Made by a program: the position numbers and the translations under genes. From the NCBI RefSeq assembly GCF_016481275.1, contig NZ_JAEMNW010000009.1:62001-126000 (forward strand): a stretch of 64,000 nucleotides of DNA, read 5' to 3'. The notes beneath the pieces are model-generated. The model searched no databases and had not been told where the DNA came from. It saw only the letters and a list, made by a program, of their open reading frames with translations. This DNA comes from Antrihabitans auranticaus (lineage in GTDB: Bacteria; Actinomycetota; Actinomycetes; Mycobacteriales; Mycobacteriaceae). Of the stretch, positions 8,098 through 17,495 are shown piece after piece (position 1 is the first letter of the stretch; every line of letters begins with the position of its first letter).

Positions 8098-9177
8098 ATG
8101 TCGATCAGAAGTCGTCGGAGACGTGCGACAGGCGTGCTCGCCCCGTGCGTCGTCACGGCCCTGACCCTCGCAGGCTCAGCTTGCTCCCGGTCGACTGAAC
8201 CCAGCACCGAGGAGTCTGACCAAAGTGCAGGGGAGTCGCTGCAGATCGTGCTGGGTTCGCAGCCGCAGGCGTCGCAGGTCCCGCTGGTCTACGGCGTGGG
8301 CCACAACGCAGGGGACTTCGGTCTGGACATCGGTGTCGACCAGAACGTCACGGTATTCGATACTCACACCGACGCGGTGAAGACCTTGCTCGACGGTGAT
8401 GCGCAGATTATGGCGACGTCGTTCTCCGCGATCCTTGATCTGCGTGAGCAGGGCGAGGACGTCAAGATGTTCTGCCCGTACGTCAGTATGGACGACTTCG
8501 TCCTGGCCGGCGCCAACGGTGTGAACACTGCTGGTCAACTGTTCGAACCGTCGACGCGGGTGGGCATCGACAGTCCTGGAGGCGCTGGAGCCATCGTCCT
8601 CAACGCGCTGCTCAGTGGCATCGGCGAGCCCCGTGACGTCCACGAGATCCCGAATCGGCAGATCATCGAAAGCTCGAGTGCTCGAACGGAAGCGTGGGCC
8701 ACGGGCCAGCTGGATGCAACGGTGATCCATGACACGCAGTACGACGGTGCTCAGCAAACGGTGAACGGACCGGTGCTGATCGCGACCCTCTACGAGAATG
8801 CACCCGGTTTCATCAAGGTTGCTCAGGCCGCGAAGGCGGATTGGCTCGACGAGAACCGCGAACTAGCCGCCAGGTACTGCGCCACCACGCTGCGCGCGAT
8901 GACGGCACTGAAAAGCGACTTCGCTCTGTTCCAGGCCTCGGTCGACGAATACGTAAAAGATCCCCCCTCGGAAGAATCTCTCAGAGAGCTGTTCGACCTC
9001 ATCCAGAGGTATCCGTTCTGGACCGCCGACGGCGGGCTCTCCGACGACAGCGTCGAGTTCATGATCGGCATCGCGACCGAGTCGGACGTCCTGACCCAAC
9101 CGATGAATGCTGCCGACGTCGTCGACCGTGAGACGTTGCGTCGGGCCGTCGAACTCGCGAACACGCCGGCCGGATAG
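8098..9177 (+). CDS. ABC transporter substrate-binding lipoprotein (NMT1/SsuA-like)
   Basis: This 359-residue exported protein has an Arg-rich signal peptide ending in a lipobox-like GSAC (Cys29). It is then a periplasmic-binding fold of the NitT/TauT/NMT1 type: LQIVLGSQPQASQVPLVYG near the mature N-terminus, followed by GVDQNVTVFDT, a DAVKTLLDGDAQIMAT segment and a VGIDSPGGAGAIVLN segment. Such proteins bind nitrate-like, sulfonate, taurine or pyrimidine-precursor substrates for an ABC importer. No permease or ATPase gene lies next to it, so it is an orphan in this window and its ligand is unknown. The ATG at 8098 has AGGGAA upstream. Confidence 0.82.
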   Translation: MSIRSRRRRATGVLAPCVVTALTLAGSACSRSTEPSTEESDQSAGESLQIVLGSQPQASQVPLVYGVGHNAGDFGLDIGVDQNVTVFDTHTDAVKTLLDGDAQIMATSFSAILDLREQGEDVKMFCPYVSMDDFVLAGANGVNTAGQLFEPSTRVGIDSPGGAGAIVLNALLSGIGEPRDVHEIPNRQIIESSSARTEAWATGQLDATVIHDTQYDGAQQTVNGPVLIATLYENAPGFIKVAQAAKADWLDENRELAARYCATTLRAMTALKSDFALFQASVDEYVKDPPSEESLRELFDLIQRYPFWTADGGLSDDSVEFMIGIATESDVLTQPMNAADVVDRETLRRAVELANTPAG

Positions 9178-9452
9178 TCGCCGAGCTGTGGGCGATGCAT
9201 CTGAAACCATGCTGAGGAGTAGGGGAGCCGAAGGCATCGTGATCGCCTGCTCGGCCTCGGCGGGCTCGTCGTGCGCTGCGGGTTCGCGCTTCGGCATGAT
9301 CCGCAAAAAGTTCGAGCGAGCGTGAATCAAACAGTGTGGTATTGATCGACAGCACTTGCCATTTCGCACGATGTCCTGCGCCTTCTCAGAGACGGTTGCA
9401 ATGTCGGGCGTTGGACTGAATTGGTCGCCACTGCGAACGTATCGTGGGTGTC

Positions 9453-10286
9453 ATGACGTCCGCTTCCGGTGAGTTGCATCTAGGGCACGTCATGGCGGCT
9501 TCGGGTCTTGCCGCCTCCGATGTCCTCTTTGTGCGCCACACCTTCGGTACCGGTGGACTCAGTCGCGGCGCCTCCTCGGAGGAGATAATCGGCTACACCC
9601 AGCGTCAGGATTTGCGGCCCGGCAAGATGCCGGCCGATCCGCCCGCGACATGGCTAGTCTTCGCGGCAGACGGCGGCCGCCGTTCCCGGTTTCAGACCGC
9701 CTACGCAAACGCGGGCGAACTCGTCGAGAAGCAGACGGCAGCCCATCGGTACTTCGATCTTCGCGAGTCTGATGCCATGAGTTCTCTCAGAAATCGACTT
9801 GTCGTTGAGTGGCCCGCTGACACCATCAATTGGGCCAAGCTTGGCGGACACGCCGAGCGCCTGCCTATCCTCGAGATTGCCGATCCCGAAATGGTCGTCT
9901 TCCCGGGATACGACCTAGTGCTGATCGACTACAACCAGCTTCAGTTCATGGTGGAAGACCCGAGGTGGGCCGAGTGGCGGGTCGCCCTCAACGCTGTGCA
10001 GGGGATCTACTTGATCGCCGACAGGAGCACGGGGCAAATGTATGTCGGCAAGGCTGACGGGGGCGAGCGGATTTTCGGACGATGGCGAAACTATGCGAGA
10101 GATGGCCATGGAGGCAACTTGGCTCTCAAAGCATTGATCGGCCTCGACCCCGACCATCGGAAGCACTTCGTCTTCAGCATCCTTCGTGTGTTCGGGCCGA
10201 ACGCGACAACAAGGGAAGTCGATGTTGCTGAAAGTCACTACAAGAAGGCACTTTTGACGAAGACATTCGGTCTCAACCGTAACTAG
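9453..10286 (+). CDS. GIY-YIG nuclease-domain protein
   Basis: This 277-residue protein (or 280 from GTG 9444) has a C-terminal GIY-YIG nuclease domain: VQGIYLIADRSTGQMYVGKA supplies the GIY and YVG elements, followed by RIFGRWRNYARDGHGGN with the expected Arg. The N-terminal 170 residues are not recognised. They include GYTQRQDLRPGKMP, PPATWLVFAADGGRRSRF and a VVEWPADTINWAKL segment, which may form a specificity domain. Proteins of this build act in DNA cleavage, as homing, restriction-like or repair nucleases. No mate gene is adjacent. No clear Shine-Dalgarno decides the start. Confidence 0.78.
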   Translation: MTSASGELHLGHVMAASGLAASDVLFVRHTFGTGGLSRGASSEEIIGYTQRQDLRPGKMPADPPATWLVFAADGGRRSRFQTAYANAGELVEKQTAAHRYFDLRESDAMSSLRNRLVVEWPADTINWAKLGGHAERLPILEIADPEMVVFPGYDLVLIDYNQLQFMVEDPRWAEWRVALNAVQGIYLIADRSTGQMYVGKADGGERIFGRWRNYARDGHGGNLALKALIGLDPDHRKHFVFSILRVFGPNATTREVDVAESHYKKALLTKTFGLNRN

Positions 10287-10407
10287 ACTTCGCTGTCGTA
10301 TCGCGAACACTCACCGAAGTCGCGCGTGTCGACGGTTCCACACGGTTCGCACGACTCCCGCCGAGAATCCACCCATCGACCATGAATACGGCAGCCATGG
10401 AGCGAAG

Positions 10408-11754
10408 TCAGCACATATTTCGAGGTTGGCCGGTTGCGGCGAGGACGCCCTGCCACAGGCGGCCTTCGATGTTCACCTTCTTGCGCGATGACACGGCCAG
10501 TGGAATGGGTACGTGTGTAAATCGCCGGCGCCACAGTCCTACGACGATGTCCGTCTTGCCGGCCATCCCGGCGTCGACCGCGGCGAATCCGAGAAGTTGG
10601 CAAAAGGCGGCGTCTCGGGTGTTGGCAGGCAAACTGCGAATCATGTAGCTGGGGTCGATATATTTCAGGCTCACGTCGAGTCCGGAGTCTCTGCACAGCG
10701 GCGGAATTCGATCTTTCAAGAACACACCGATGTCTCCGTATCGCGCGTTGCCGGACGCGTCTTGTCCCTCGGGTGCTGCAAGCAGATCTTGCCCAGCGCC
10801 CTCTGCGACGAGGACAACGGCGTGCCCGTCGCGTCGAATCAGGTCTTTGATCACCCCAACCAAACCTTCGGTACTGAACGGGCTTTCAGGGATCAGGCAG
10901 GCGCCGACACAGGCGTCGGCCATTGCTGCGAAGCCGGCGATGAAGCCGGAGTCGCGGCCCATCAGTTTCACCAGACCGATGCCGTTGCGGTGGCAAGATG
11001 CTTCGACGTACGCCGCTCGGGTGGCGGTACGGGCTGCGGCGACGGCGGTTTCGAAGCCGAAAGAGGTTTCGACGAAGGAGATGTCGTTGTCGATGGTCTT
11101 GGGAACGCCGATCACGCCGATTGCCAGGCCGCGTTTACGGACCTCGTCTGCGATCGTGTGGGCGCCTTTCAGTGTGCCGTCGCCGCCGATGGTGAACAGC
11201 AGGCCGATTCCGAGACGTTCCAGGGTGTCGACCATGTCCACGGGGGATTGGGCGCCGCGGGAGGTGCCGATGACTGTTCCGCCGCGTTCCTGGATCCAGC
11301 TGACGCCTTGGCTGGTGAGCTCGATTTCGTTGTCGCCGTATCGTTCGACGAGACCTTCGAAGCCGAAGCGGAGGCCGACCACGTCGCGGACGCCGTACTT
11401 CTCGCGGAGGCCGATGACGATGGCGCGGACCGCGTCGTTGAGGCCGGGGCAGAGGCCCCCGCAGGTGACGATGGCGGCTTTGAGTTTCGCGGGGTCGAAA
11501 AAGATCCGTTCTCGTGGGCCGGCCAACTCGAACGAGGTCGGTTCGACCCCTCGCAGTACGTGGTCGCGTACGTGCTCGAGGTCGTCTCGGAACAGGACTC
11601 GGTTGGTCGCGTCGATAAAGCTTGTGTCCCGCAGCGGCGATGGGAATGTGCACTCGCCGAGGTCGGCTACTTCGAAGTCTGCTTGCGTGGGCGGCATCGG
11701 TTCGACCTCGGAATCTGTTGATCTAGTAGCTATTCGGGCAAGGGTAGACCGCAT
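10408..11754 (-). CDS. ATP-dependent 6-phosphofructokinase, group II/III type
   Basis: This cytosolic glycolytic enzyme phosphorylates fructose 6-phosphate to the 1,6-bisphosphate. The 448-residue length is that of the long PPi-PFK-like clade. Visible motifs are VTCGGLCPGLNDAVR (nucleotide loop), TIGGDGTLKGA, GVPKTIDNDI (catalytic TIDND), KLMGRDSGFIA and GCVGACLIPE-type substrate contacts. GGDG with Gly after the Asp indicates ATP rather than pyrophosphate use, whereas the Lys in PKTID is shared with PPi enzymes; the trypanosomal ATP-PFKs have the same combination. The start could also be ATG 11697 (MPPTQADFEV), because the first 19 residues are poorly protein-like. The next gene on the same strand, a GntR regulator, ends 169 bases upstream. 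Confidence 0.9.
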   Translation of the reverse strand: MRSTLARIATRSTDSEVEPMPPTQADFEVADLGECTFPSPLRDTSFIDATNRVLFRDDLEHVRDHVLRGVEPTSFELAGPRERIFFDPAKLKAAIVTCGGLCPGLNDAVRAIVIGLREKYGVRDVVGLRFGFEGLVERYGDNEIELTSQGVSWIQERGGTVIGTSRGAQSPVDMVDTLERLGIGLLFTIGGDGTLKGAHTIADEVRKRGLAIGVIGVPKTIDNDISFVETSFGFETAVAAARTATRAAYVEASCHRNGIGLVKLMGRDSGFIAGFAAMADACVGACLIPESPFSTEGLVGVIKDLIRRDGHAVVLVAEGAGQDLLAAPEGQDASGNARYGDIGVFLKDRIPPLCRDSGLDVSLKYIDPSYMIRSLPANTRDAAFCQLLGFAAVDAGMAGKTDIVVGLWRRRFTHVPIPLAVSSRKKVNIEGRLWQGVLAATGQPRNMC

Positions 11755-11923
11755 TGGGCGCCCGGCCGACCGGTTTGCAGCGGTTTCTACCGCTTGTCTG
11801 TTCGATCCTCGACGTGACAGAGGTCCCGAAGCCGCGATGACACGCCTGACCTACGTTGCTCATCCGGCCGATCACGGCCGCTATGGCCGCAGCGGATCGA
11901 ATAATCGAGTTCAGGTGCGACGG

Positions 11924-12637
11924 TCAGTCGCTGTCACTGCCGATTCCCGCGACGCGCACGATGATTTCCTCGACTTTGTCGAGGTGCTGTCGCATGGAAT
12001 TGCTCGCATCGGCGAAGTCGCCGGACTCGATTGCGTCGTACAGGCGTCGGTGCTCGGCGTTCGACGCTTCGCGGCGTTCGGCGATTGTGGCGTTCAACAT
12101 TCGTGACTGCTCGGCAAGTGCGTCGCGGATATCGGCGACGACGTGGCTGAAGACGTGATTGCCGGATGCGTTGGCTATGGCCAGGTGGAATCTGAAATCC
12201 AGATCGACCCAGCGGGCTGGGTCTTCCTCCGAGTCCATCTGTTCGACAATCGAACGTAGTTCTGCAAGTTGGTCATTCGTACGCCGTCGCGCTGCCCAGC
12301 CGGCTGCCGGCACTTCGATGTACGGTCGCGCCTCGAGGAGGTCTCGCGTCGAGAACCGTCCGTAATTCGGACCGCTGACACTCGATGCGATGACCACGGT
12401 GCCGGACCCGGTTTTCGTCGACGTCAATCCGAGCGTTTGCAGCGACCGCAACGCCTCGCGGATGACCGAACGGCTCACGCTGTACCGCTCCGCTAGCGCG
12501 GCTTCCGGCGGCAACTTGACGCCGATCGGTAGCTCCGCACTCTCGATCGACGCTCGCAGGTCTTCGAATACCGACTCGGTGGCGTTGCGGCGAACGAAAG
12601 CACTCGATCGTGTTGCCCATTCATTCGGCAATGTCAT
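11924..12637 (-). CDS. FadR-type GntR transcriptional regulator
   Basis: This 237-residue regulator has an N-terminal winged helix (SVFEDLRASIESAELPIG, then PEAALAERYSVSRSVIREAL) and a C-terminal all-helical FCD ligand-binding domain. FCD metal ligands are likely in DLDFRFHLAIANASGN and NAEHRRLYDAI. FadR/FCD regulators usually sense small carboxylic acids and repress a neighbouring metabolic operon. The flanking genes are phosphofructokinase and TerD, neither an obvious target, so the regulon is not clear from position. An inverted repeat upstream (12713-12768) may be its own operator. Confidence 0.9.
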   Translation of the reverse strand: MTLPNEWATRSSAFVRRNATESVFEDLRASIESAELPIGVKLPPEAALAERYSVSRSVIREALRSLQTLGLTSTKTGSGTVVIASSVSGPNYGRFSTRDLLEARPYIEVPAAGWAARRRTNDQLAELRSIVEQMDSEEDPARWVDLDFRFHLAIANASGNHVFSHVVADIRDALAEQSRMLNATIAERREASNAEHRRLYDAIESGDFADASNSMRQHLDKVEEIIVRVAGIGSDSD

Positions 12638-12712
12638 TGGCGCCTACTTCGCCTCGTTTCGAACAGATCCCCGTCGATTGAACTGGCTGAAGCCTAGCAA
12701 GCCGGACCGGCA

Positions 12713-12768
12713 GCCTGACAGATATGCGCGGCAGGGTGCGCGCGCCGTTGAAAATCCCGATGTCAGGC
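12713..12768. promoter_or_regulatory. Inverted repeat upstream of the GntR gene
   Basis: GCCTGACA at 12713-12720 is matched by its exact complement TGTCAGGC at 12761-12768, forty bases apart. A further short palindrome, CTGTCAGACAG, lies at about 12786. They fall in the 277-base gap upstream of the leftward GntR gene and could bind that dimeric regulator. The spacing is wide, so chance is possible. Confidence 0.3.
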
Positions 12769-12914
12769 AACCAGAGGGCGCTGTGCTGTCAGACAGATGT
12801 GGACTGGTGGACCTCATCGAAAGTTCACCACGGCTCGTCGATTTCGTTCCCGCGCCGGTCCCGCTCTCTGTCTGGTTGGCGGACAGACAAATGGGCCAAA
12901 TCCAGCCTCGAGGA

Positions 12915-13496
12915 CTACAGCATCGCGAAGCGGAGAAGGGCTTGTTTGTCGCCCTGCTTGATTTTGCCGTTTCGATTCAGAACTTCGAGCTGCCACGTGT
13001 TGCCGTTGCGGAACGCCCGCGCGACTGCACAGGCATTGTCCTGGCCCAGCAGGCTCGGCCAGATGTCTGCCACCTGCTGCGTGCTGCCGCCTGTGGCGTC
13101 GTAGATCTTGAACGAGACGTTGTTTGCCTTCTCGAACGAACTGCCCTTCTTGAACGCGGCTGCCACGAAGACGATGGAAGTGATCGCAGGTGCGAGATTG
13201 GCGAACGTGACGTTGACGGTCTCGTCGTCGCCGGACGCGGCTCCAGTCTGCTCGTCGCCGCTATGCAGCACGGATCCGTTGCCCATCGGATCGAGGCTGT
13301 CGAGCCCTGCGAAACGGACAGGGTCGCCACCTTGCATCAGGATGGCGATCAGATCCAGATCAACACCCCGCTTGCGGCGCATTATCCCGAGTACGCCGCC
13401 GGAGGCGCCCGACGACGGGTCCCACGAGACGCCGATCGCCATGTTGGTAACGCCAGCGAGGTCGGCGGGCCCAGATTCCTTGGACAGTGTGATCAT
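12915..13496 (-). CDS. TerD-family stress protein
   Basis: This 193-residue TerD-domain protein is of the tellurite-resistance/stress family, whose members bind calcium and act in membrane-associated stress responses. The N-terminus shows the family pattern ITLSKESG and then IGVSWDPSS; the middle has VDLDLIAILM and HSGDEQTGAASGDDETVNV, the acidic Ca-binding region. The C-terminal half has FEKANNVSFKIYDATGG and NTWQLEVLNRNGKIKQGD, with GDKQALLRFAML at the end. AGGA precedes the ATG. It stands alone, without the TerZ/TerA/TerB genes of full ter operons. Confidence 0.92.
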   Translation of the reverse strand: MITLSKESGPADLAGVTNMAIGVSWDPSSGASGGVLGIMRRKRGVDLDLIAILMQGGDPVRFAGLDSLDPMGNGSVLHSGDEQTGAASGDDETVNVTFANLAPAITSIVFVAAAFKKGSSFEKANNVSFKIYDATGGSTQQVADIWPSLLGQDNACAVARAFRNGNTWQLEVLNRNGKIKQGDKQALLRFAML

Positions 13497-13733
13497 TGCT
13501 GCATCCTATTCTGCGTGTCTTAACAGGAGTTTCGTGGTCGCAAGCATCGGCCGTCGTGATGCTTGCGCGGGTGCGTCGAATTCATCGTCGACTTCGAACA
13601 ATGTCGGACAATCCGGGCGCCATGCCTCCAACATATATGTTGCCCGTTCTGCGGTCGGGGCCTTGGAGGTCACCGATCGACAACCGAAGGGACTGAGACT
13701 GTGGTGCAGCAGCACCCCTGATCTCGCAGGCAA

Positions 13734-14408
13734 TTACCCGCCGGGTCGTGAGTGCGGCGCAGCAGCGGAGAACTCCTGTTCGGGCCGTCCCGTGGTTCCG
13801 TAGCGCAGCCCGATCGTTACGTCCCCGGAAGTGGCCATGGCCGCGAGGTAGCGTTGGGCCGTGGCGCGAGAAACGCCTGTAGCGGCTGCCACCTCGGCTG
13901 CGGACATCGGTTGGTCGGACGTCTGCAGGGCATGCAGCACAAGCGCTTTCGTCGGAGATGCCTGAGCGCTTGCGTGCTGGAGACTTGCGATCTTCGGGCG
14001 CAGCGCGTCCAGCGCCGCGTCGACTGCGTCTGCTGACACAGTCGGTGGTGACAGGATCTTTCGGTATCTCGCGTACCCTGCCAACCGGGCGGCAAGTTCG
14101 GTCGGGGCAAACGGTTTGACCAGAAACCCCAGCGCGCCGGCTGCGATCGCCTCACGCACGGTGTGCGACTCGATGGCCGCGGTGAGCATGATGGCGTCGC
14201 CGCGCAGTTCGCGAACGAAGTCCACCCCTGATCCGTCAGGGAGGTAGACGTCGACCAAGGCAAGGTCGACAGGCTCTACTTTGCGGGCGGACGCGAGTGT
14301 GGTCACGGTCGCCTGGACCGTGAAACCTGGCATGGCAGAAACAATTCCAGCGTGCATGCTGGCCACGCGGAAGTCGTCGTCGACGACCAGAACCGTCAGG
14401 TCTCCCAC
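13734..14408 (-). CDS. Response regulator, CitB/DctR family
   Basis: This 224-residue response regulator has a receiver domain beginning LTVLVVDDDFRVAS, the phospho-acceptor Asp53 in LALVDVYLPDGSG and the conserved Lys in FLVKPFAP. The C-terminal region has a winged-helix-like DNA-binding segment (MSAAEVAAATGVSRATAQRY). The GTG at 14408 is preferred over the longer frame because GAGGAG lies six to seven bases before it. It overlaps the last 13 bases of the histidine kinase gene, giving translational coupling. Such systems switch on uptake of C4- or tri-carboxylates, which fits the MFS carrier in the same operon. Confidence 0.9.
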   Translation of the reverse strand: MGDLTVLVVDDDFRVASMHAGIVSAMPGFTVQATVTTLASARKVEPVDLALVDVYLPDGSGVDFVRELRGDAIMLTAAIESHTVREAIAAGALGFLVKPFAPTELAARLAGYARYRKILSPPTVSADAVDAALDALRPKIASLQHASAQASPTKALVLHALQTSDQPMSAAEVAAATGVSRATAQRYLAAMATSGDVTIGLRYGTTGRPEQEFSAAAPHSRPGG

Positions 14409-16090
14409 CGTGTCTCCTCGCGCAAGTTCGAATCCTGCATGACACCGGGCAGCCGCGCGATGAACTCGGCACCACACAGACGCCGGTCAGGGTCTCCCGG
14501 GCTCGACAGCCTCAAGTCCCCGCCAATTCCTCGCGCCAGCTGGCGCGACAGTGCCAACCCGATCCCGCGTCCGCCCGGTATGCCCGAAGCGCGTTTGGTC
14601 GACGTTCCCTCGGTGAACAGCTGATCGACAAAGTCCGCGCCGACGCCTACACCACTGTCCGCTACAACGATGTGCAGGGTCGAATCTTCTTGCAACAGTT
14701 CGACTTCGACTTCCTTGACGTCGCCCGGCGCGCCGCCGGCTGCGTCGATGGCGTTGTCCAGGAGGTTGCCGAGCACGGTAGTTACGTCGACGGGCAGCGT
14801 CAACCGCCCGGGAACCCAAGTGTTTTCGCCGATCGTCAAGGTGACACCCGCCTCGCGCGCACTTGCTGCCTTGGCTGCCAGGAAAGCCTGGATGAAGGGG
14901 TCGCTGATGGTGTCGATGCCTGGCACGGCCGAGCCGAGCGGTCCGGATCCGAGGAGGTCCGCCACATACTGACCGGCCTCTTCGACGTGACCGGCGTGCA
15001 GTAACCCGTTGAGAAGGTGCAGCCGGTTGGCGAACTCGTGTCGCTGTGCGCGCAGCGCCGTGCTCATCAGCTGGACGGCGTCGAGCTGGCGTGTCAACGA
15101 TTCCACGTCGGTGCGATCGCGTACGACGAGAACAGTGCCGAGGTCGTGGCCGTCGCGCACGACCCGACGAGCCGACACGATGACGATATGGTCGCCGACA
15201 GTCGCCAGCGTCGGGGTGGAGTCGGCCGCGGTGAACACGTCGAGTACCCGGGGAGTCAGTCCGATCTCAGCCACAGGGCGGCCGGATCGATCGTCGACCT
15301 GCAGTAGGCGGCGCGCCTCGTCGTTGACGAAGGTAGTGCGCCACTGTGCATCCGCGGCCAGAACACCTTCGCCGACACCGTGCAGCACCGCCGCCTGTCC
15401 GCGCACCATCTCGGCCATCTCGGTGGGCCGCAGACCTAGGGTCAGTCCACGCCAGCGGCGCTGCAGCAGGACCGACCCTATGACGCCGACCAGTAGAGCC
15501 ACCCCGCCGAGTAGCGCCGAGATTCGGAGGTTGCTGTCCAGTTGACGGCGCACATCCCGCGTCGAGATTCCCACACTCAATTCGCCGACGACTCGGTCCG
15601 AATTCGGCTCCCGGACAGGGACTTTGCCAGTGACGGCCGGACCTAGCGTCCCGGTTTCGTCCTGCACTTCCTCTTTGCCGGCGAGCGCGCGCGAGGGGTC
15701 GGTGCTCACAGGGGTACCCAGGTTGTCCGCGTTGGGGTGAGCCAATCGCAAACCTCTGCTGTCGGTGATGACCACGAACAGCACATCGGTGCTCTGCGCA
15801 ACCTCCGTCGCGATCGTTTGCAAAGGACCGGAGTCGAGTTCGGCCTTGAATTCTGGGCCGGTTGGCCGCGGGTTCGCGTCATAGCCGGCGACGGCGGCTC
15901 GAACCTCCGGAGCAAGGGCGACGACGCGGGCCACATCGAGAGCGCGGATGCCGTACTCGTCGGCGATGCGACTTCGGGTGAACGCGGCGAACATGCCGAA
16001 GGCGACGATCGATGTCAACGCCACGACCACGAGTTGCAGCACCAGTACCTGGGTTGCGAGCCTCAGGTCGATGCGACCTCTCGTGGCCAT
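14396..16090 (-). CDS. Sensor histidine kinase, CitA/DcuS family
   Basis: This 564-residue membrane kinase starts at ATG 16090 (MATRGRIDLRL). An N-terminal membrane helix (about residues 12-32) leads into an extracytoplasmic PAS-like sensor with VLFVVITDSRGLRLAHPN, a second helix near 190-215, and a cytoplasmic PAS domain (VGEGVLAADAQWRTTFVND). The kinase core has the H box RHEFANRLHLLNGLL with His351, the N box LGNLLDNAIDAAG and glycine boxes DSGVGVG and GRGIGLAL. This arrangement is specific to citrate/fumarate-type sensors. The gene sits between the MFS carrier (31 bases upstream) and its response regulator (overlapping), implying one operon. Confidence 0.92.
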   Translation of the reverse strand: MATRGRIDLRLATQVLVLQLVVVALTSIVAFGMFAAFTRSRIADEYGIRALDVARVVALAPEVRAAVAGYDANPRPTGPEFKAELDSGPLQTIATEVAQSTDVLFVVITDSRGLRLAHPNADNLGTPVSTDPSRALAGKEEVQDETGTLGPAVTGKVPVREPNSDRVVGELSVGISTRDVRRQLDSNLRISALLGGVALLVGVIGSVLLQRRWRGLTLGLRPTEMAEMVRGQAAVLHGVGEGVLAADAQWRTTFVNDEARRLLQVDDRSGRPVAEIGLTPRVLDVFTAADSTPTLATVGDHIVIVSARRVVRDGHDLGTVLVVRDRTDVESLTRQLDAVQLMSTALRAQRHEFANRLHLLNGLLHAGHVEEAGQYVADLLGSGPLGSAVPGIDTISDPFIQAFLAAKAASAREAGVTLTIGENTWVPGRLTLPVDVTTVLGNLLDNAIDAAGGAPGDVKEVEVELLQEDSTLHIVVADSGVGVGADFVDQLFTEGTSTKRASGIPGGRGIGLALSRQLARGIGGDLRLSSPGDPDRRLCGAEFIARLPGVMQDSNLREETRWET

Positions 16091-16121
16091 GGGTGGCAGC
16101 GTACCGCCAACTCTGCCGACG

Positions 16122-17495
16122 TCAGACCGGGTTGATGTCGTCCAGCGCCCGACCGCTGGTCCGCGGACCGAGCGGCACCAGGACGGCGACCGCGATCCCC
16201 AAGGCGACCACGACGACCGCGAACATCGCCACGGACCCATAGTGGCCGAGCACCGGGATCAAGATGAACGGCAGCGCGGCGCTCGACAGGCGAGAAAGGG
16301 AGTACGTCCAGCCAACTGCGGTGGCGCGCACATCGCTGGGGAAGATCTCGGCCTGGTAGACGTGGTAGACGTTGGAGAAAACGTTGGCTGCGGCGGTGGT
16401 GAGCAAACCGAAGACGACTATTGCTGTGGGGTCACTCACCGTTGCAAATGCGATGCCGCACAACGCCATCGCCCCCGCGCTTGCAATGATCAGATACTTG
16501 CGTTCCCATCGTGCCAACAACGGGATGGACAGCAGCGAACCCAGCGGATACCCGAGGAACGACAGCGCAGTGAACAGCAGCGAGGACGTGACGTCGAAGC
16601 CGCGGTCGACCAGCACCAGGGCCGCCAATGTCCCGAACCCGTAGTACCCGAACGGCTGGAACAGATGGAATACCGCAAGCATGACCATGCGCGCCCGATA
16701 CGGTGACTGATGCAGGCGGGCAGCGGGTTTCGTCGGTATCGCAGGCGGCGACGTGAACTCTTGGATGGGGTCGACAGGCGCGCTCGTGCCGGTCTGGAAC
16801 CGCTGCAGGGCTGCTTCTGCTTCGCCATTGCGGCCGCGGCCGGCGAGCCAGCGCGGGGATTCGGGCAGTCCGCGCCGCATCGCCACGACGAGGACCGCGC
16901 CCGCGGCGCCGATCAGCAGCAAAATCCGCCAGCCTGCGATGCCTGCGATGACGTGTCCGGTCAGGCCCATAGACAGGAATCCCAGGACGGGTACCGCCAA
17001 GAACGAGCACGTATACGCCCAAGCTGCCAGCCGTCCACGATGGGCCGCGGGAAGAACGTCGGAGAGGTAGGCGTCGGCGACGGGGTACTCGGCTCCGATC
17101 CCGACCCCGGCCAAGAATCGCGCGACGACCAGAACCGCGAGATTCGGGGCGAACGCAGCGACCAGGCTGCACACCGAAAACCACACGAGGTTGATCATGA
17201 ACGCTCGTCGTCGACCGATCCGGTCGGCGATGTGACCGAAAGCCGCTGCGCCGAAGAACATTCCGACGAACGACGACGCCATGATGAGCATCAGCGTTGT
17301 CCCGCCCAGACCGTACTCGGTCTTCAGCGCGGTCCCGATGGCGCTCGACACAAAGATCTCGTAGACCTCGAAGAACAAGCCGAGCCCGATTGCCACCACT
17401 ACCTTGCGATGAACTGGACCTACCGGCAAAGCGTCGAGACGACGGCCGATATCACTACGTTTAGCGGGAGAGTCGATCTCTGCTGTCAGCGTCAT
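16122..17495 (-). CDS. MFS transporter, metabolite:proton symporter type
   Basis: This 457-residue integral membrane carrier has about twelve hydrophobic helices. The cytoplasmic loop motif between helices 2 and 3 reads GHIADRIGRRRAFM, the classical MFS signature, and VGIGAEYPVADAYLSD follows in helix 4. The sequence resembles carriers for organic acids or aromatic acids in actinobacteria. It is the first gene of an operon with a CitA/CitB-type two-component system, which points to a carboxylate substrate sensed outside the cell; the exact substrate is not determinable. Confidence 0.88.
   Translation of the reverse strand: MTLTAEIDSPAKRSDIGRRLDALPVGPVHRKVVVAIGLGLFFEVYEIFVSSAIGTALKTEYGLGGTTLMLIMASSFVGMFFGAAAFGHIADRIGRRRAFMINLVWFSVCSLVAAFAPNLAVLVVARFLAGVGIGAEYPVADAYLSDVLPAAHRGRLAAWAYTCSFLAVPVLGFLSMGLTGHVIAGIAGWRILLLIGAAGAVLVVAMRRGLPESPRWLAGRGRNGEAEAALQRFQTGTSAPVDPIQEFTSPPAIPTKPAARLHQSPYRARMVMLAVFHLFQPFGYYGFGTLAALVLVDRGFDVTSSLLFTALSFLGYPLGSLLSIPLLARWERKYLIIASAGAMALCGIAFATVSDPTAIVVFGLLTTAAANVFSNVYHVYQAEIFPSDVRATAVGWTYSLSRLSSAALPFILIPVLGHYGSVAMFAVVVVALGIAVAVLVPLGPRTSGRALDDINPV

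Noticed and set aside
9178-9452. Short plus-strand frame ending in GMIRKKFERA near 9325
   Set aside because: No start with a ribosome binding site and no family; too short to distinguish from chance.
10513-11721. Long plus-strand ORF opposite the phosphofructokinase gene
   Set aside because: Low-complexity Gly/Asp/Val-rich translation, fully antisense to a gene with clear catalytic motifs; a codon-bias shadow.
10408-11754. Pyrophosphate-dependent phosphofructokinase
   Set aside because: The residue after GGD is Gly, as in ATP-dependent enzymes, although PKTIDND is shared with PPi enzymes.
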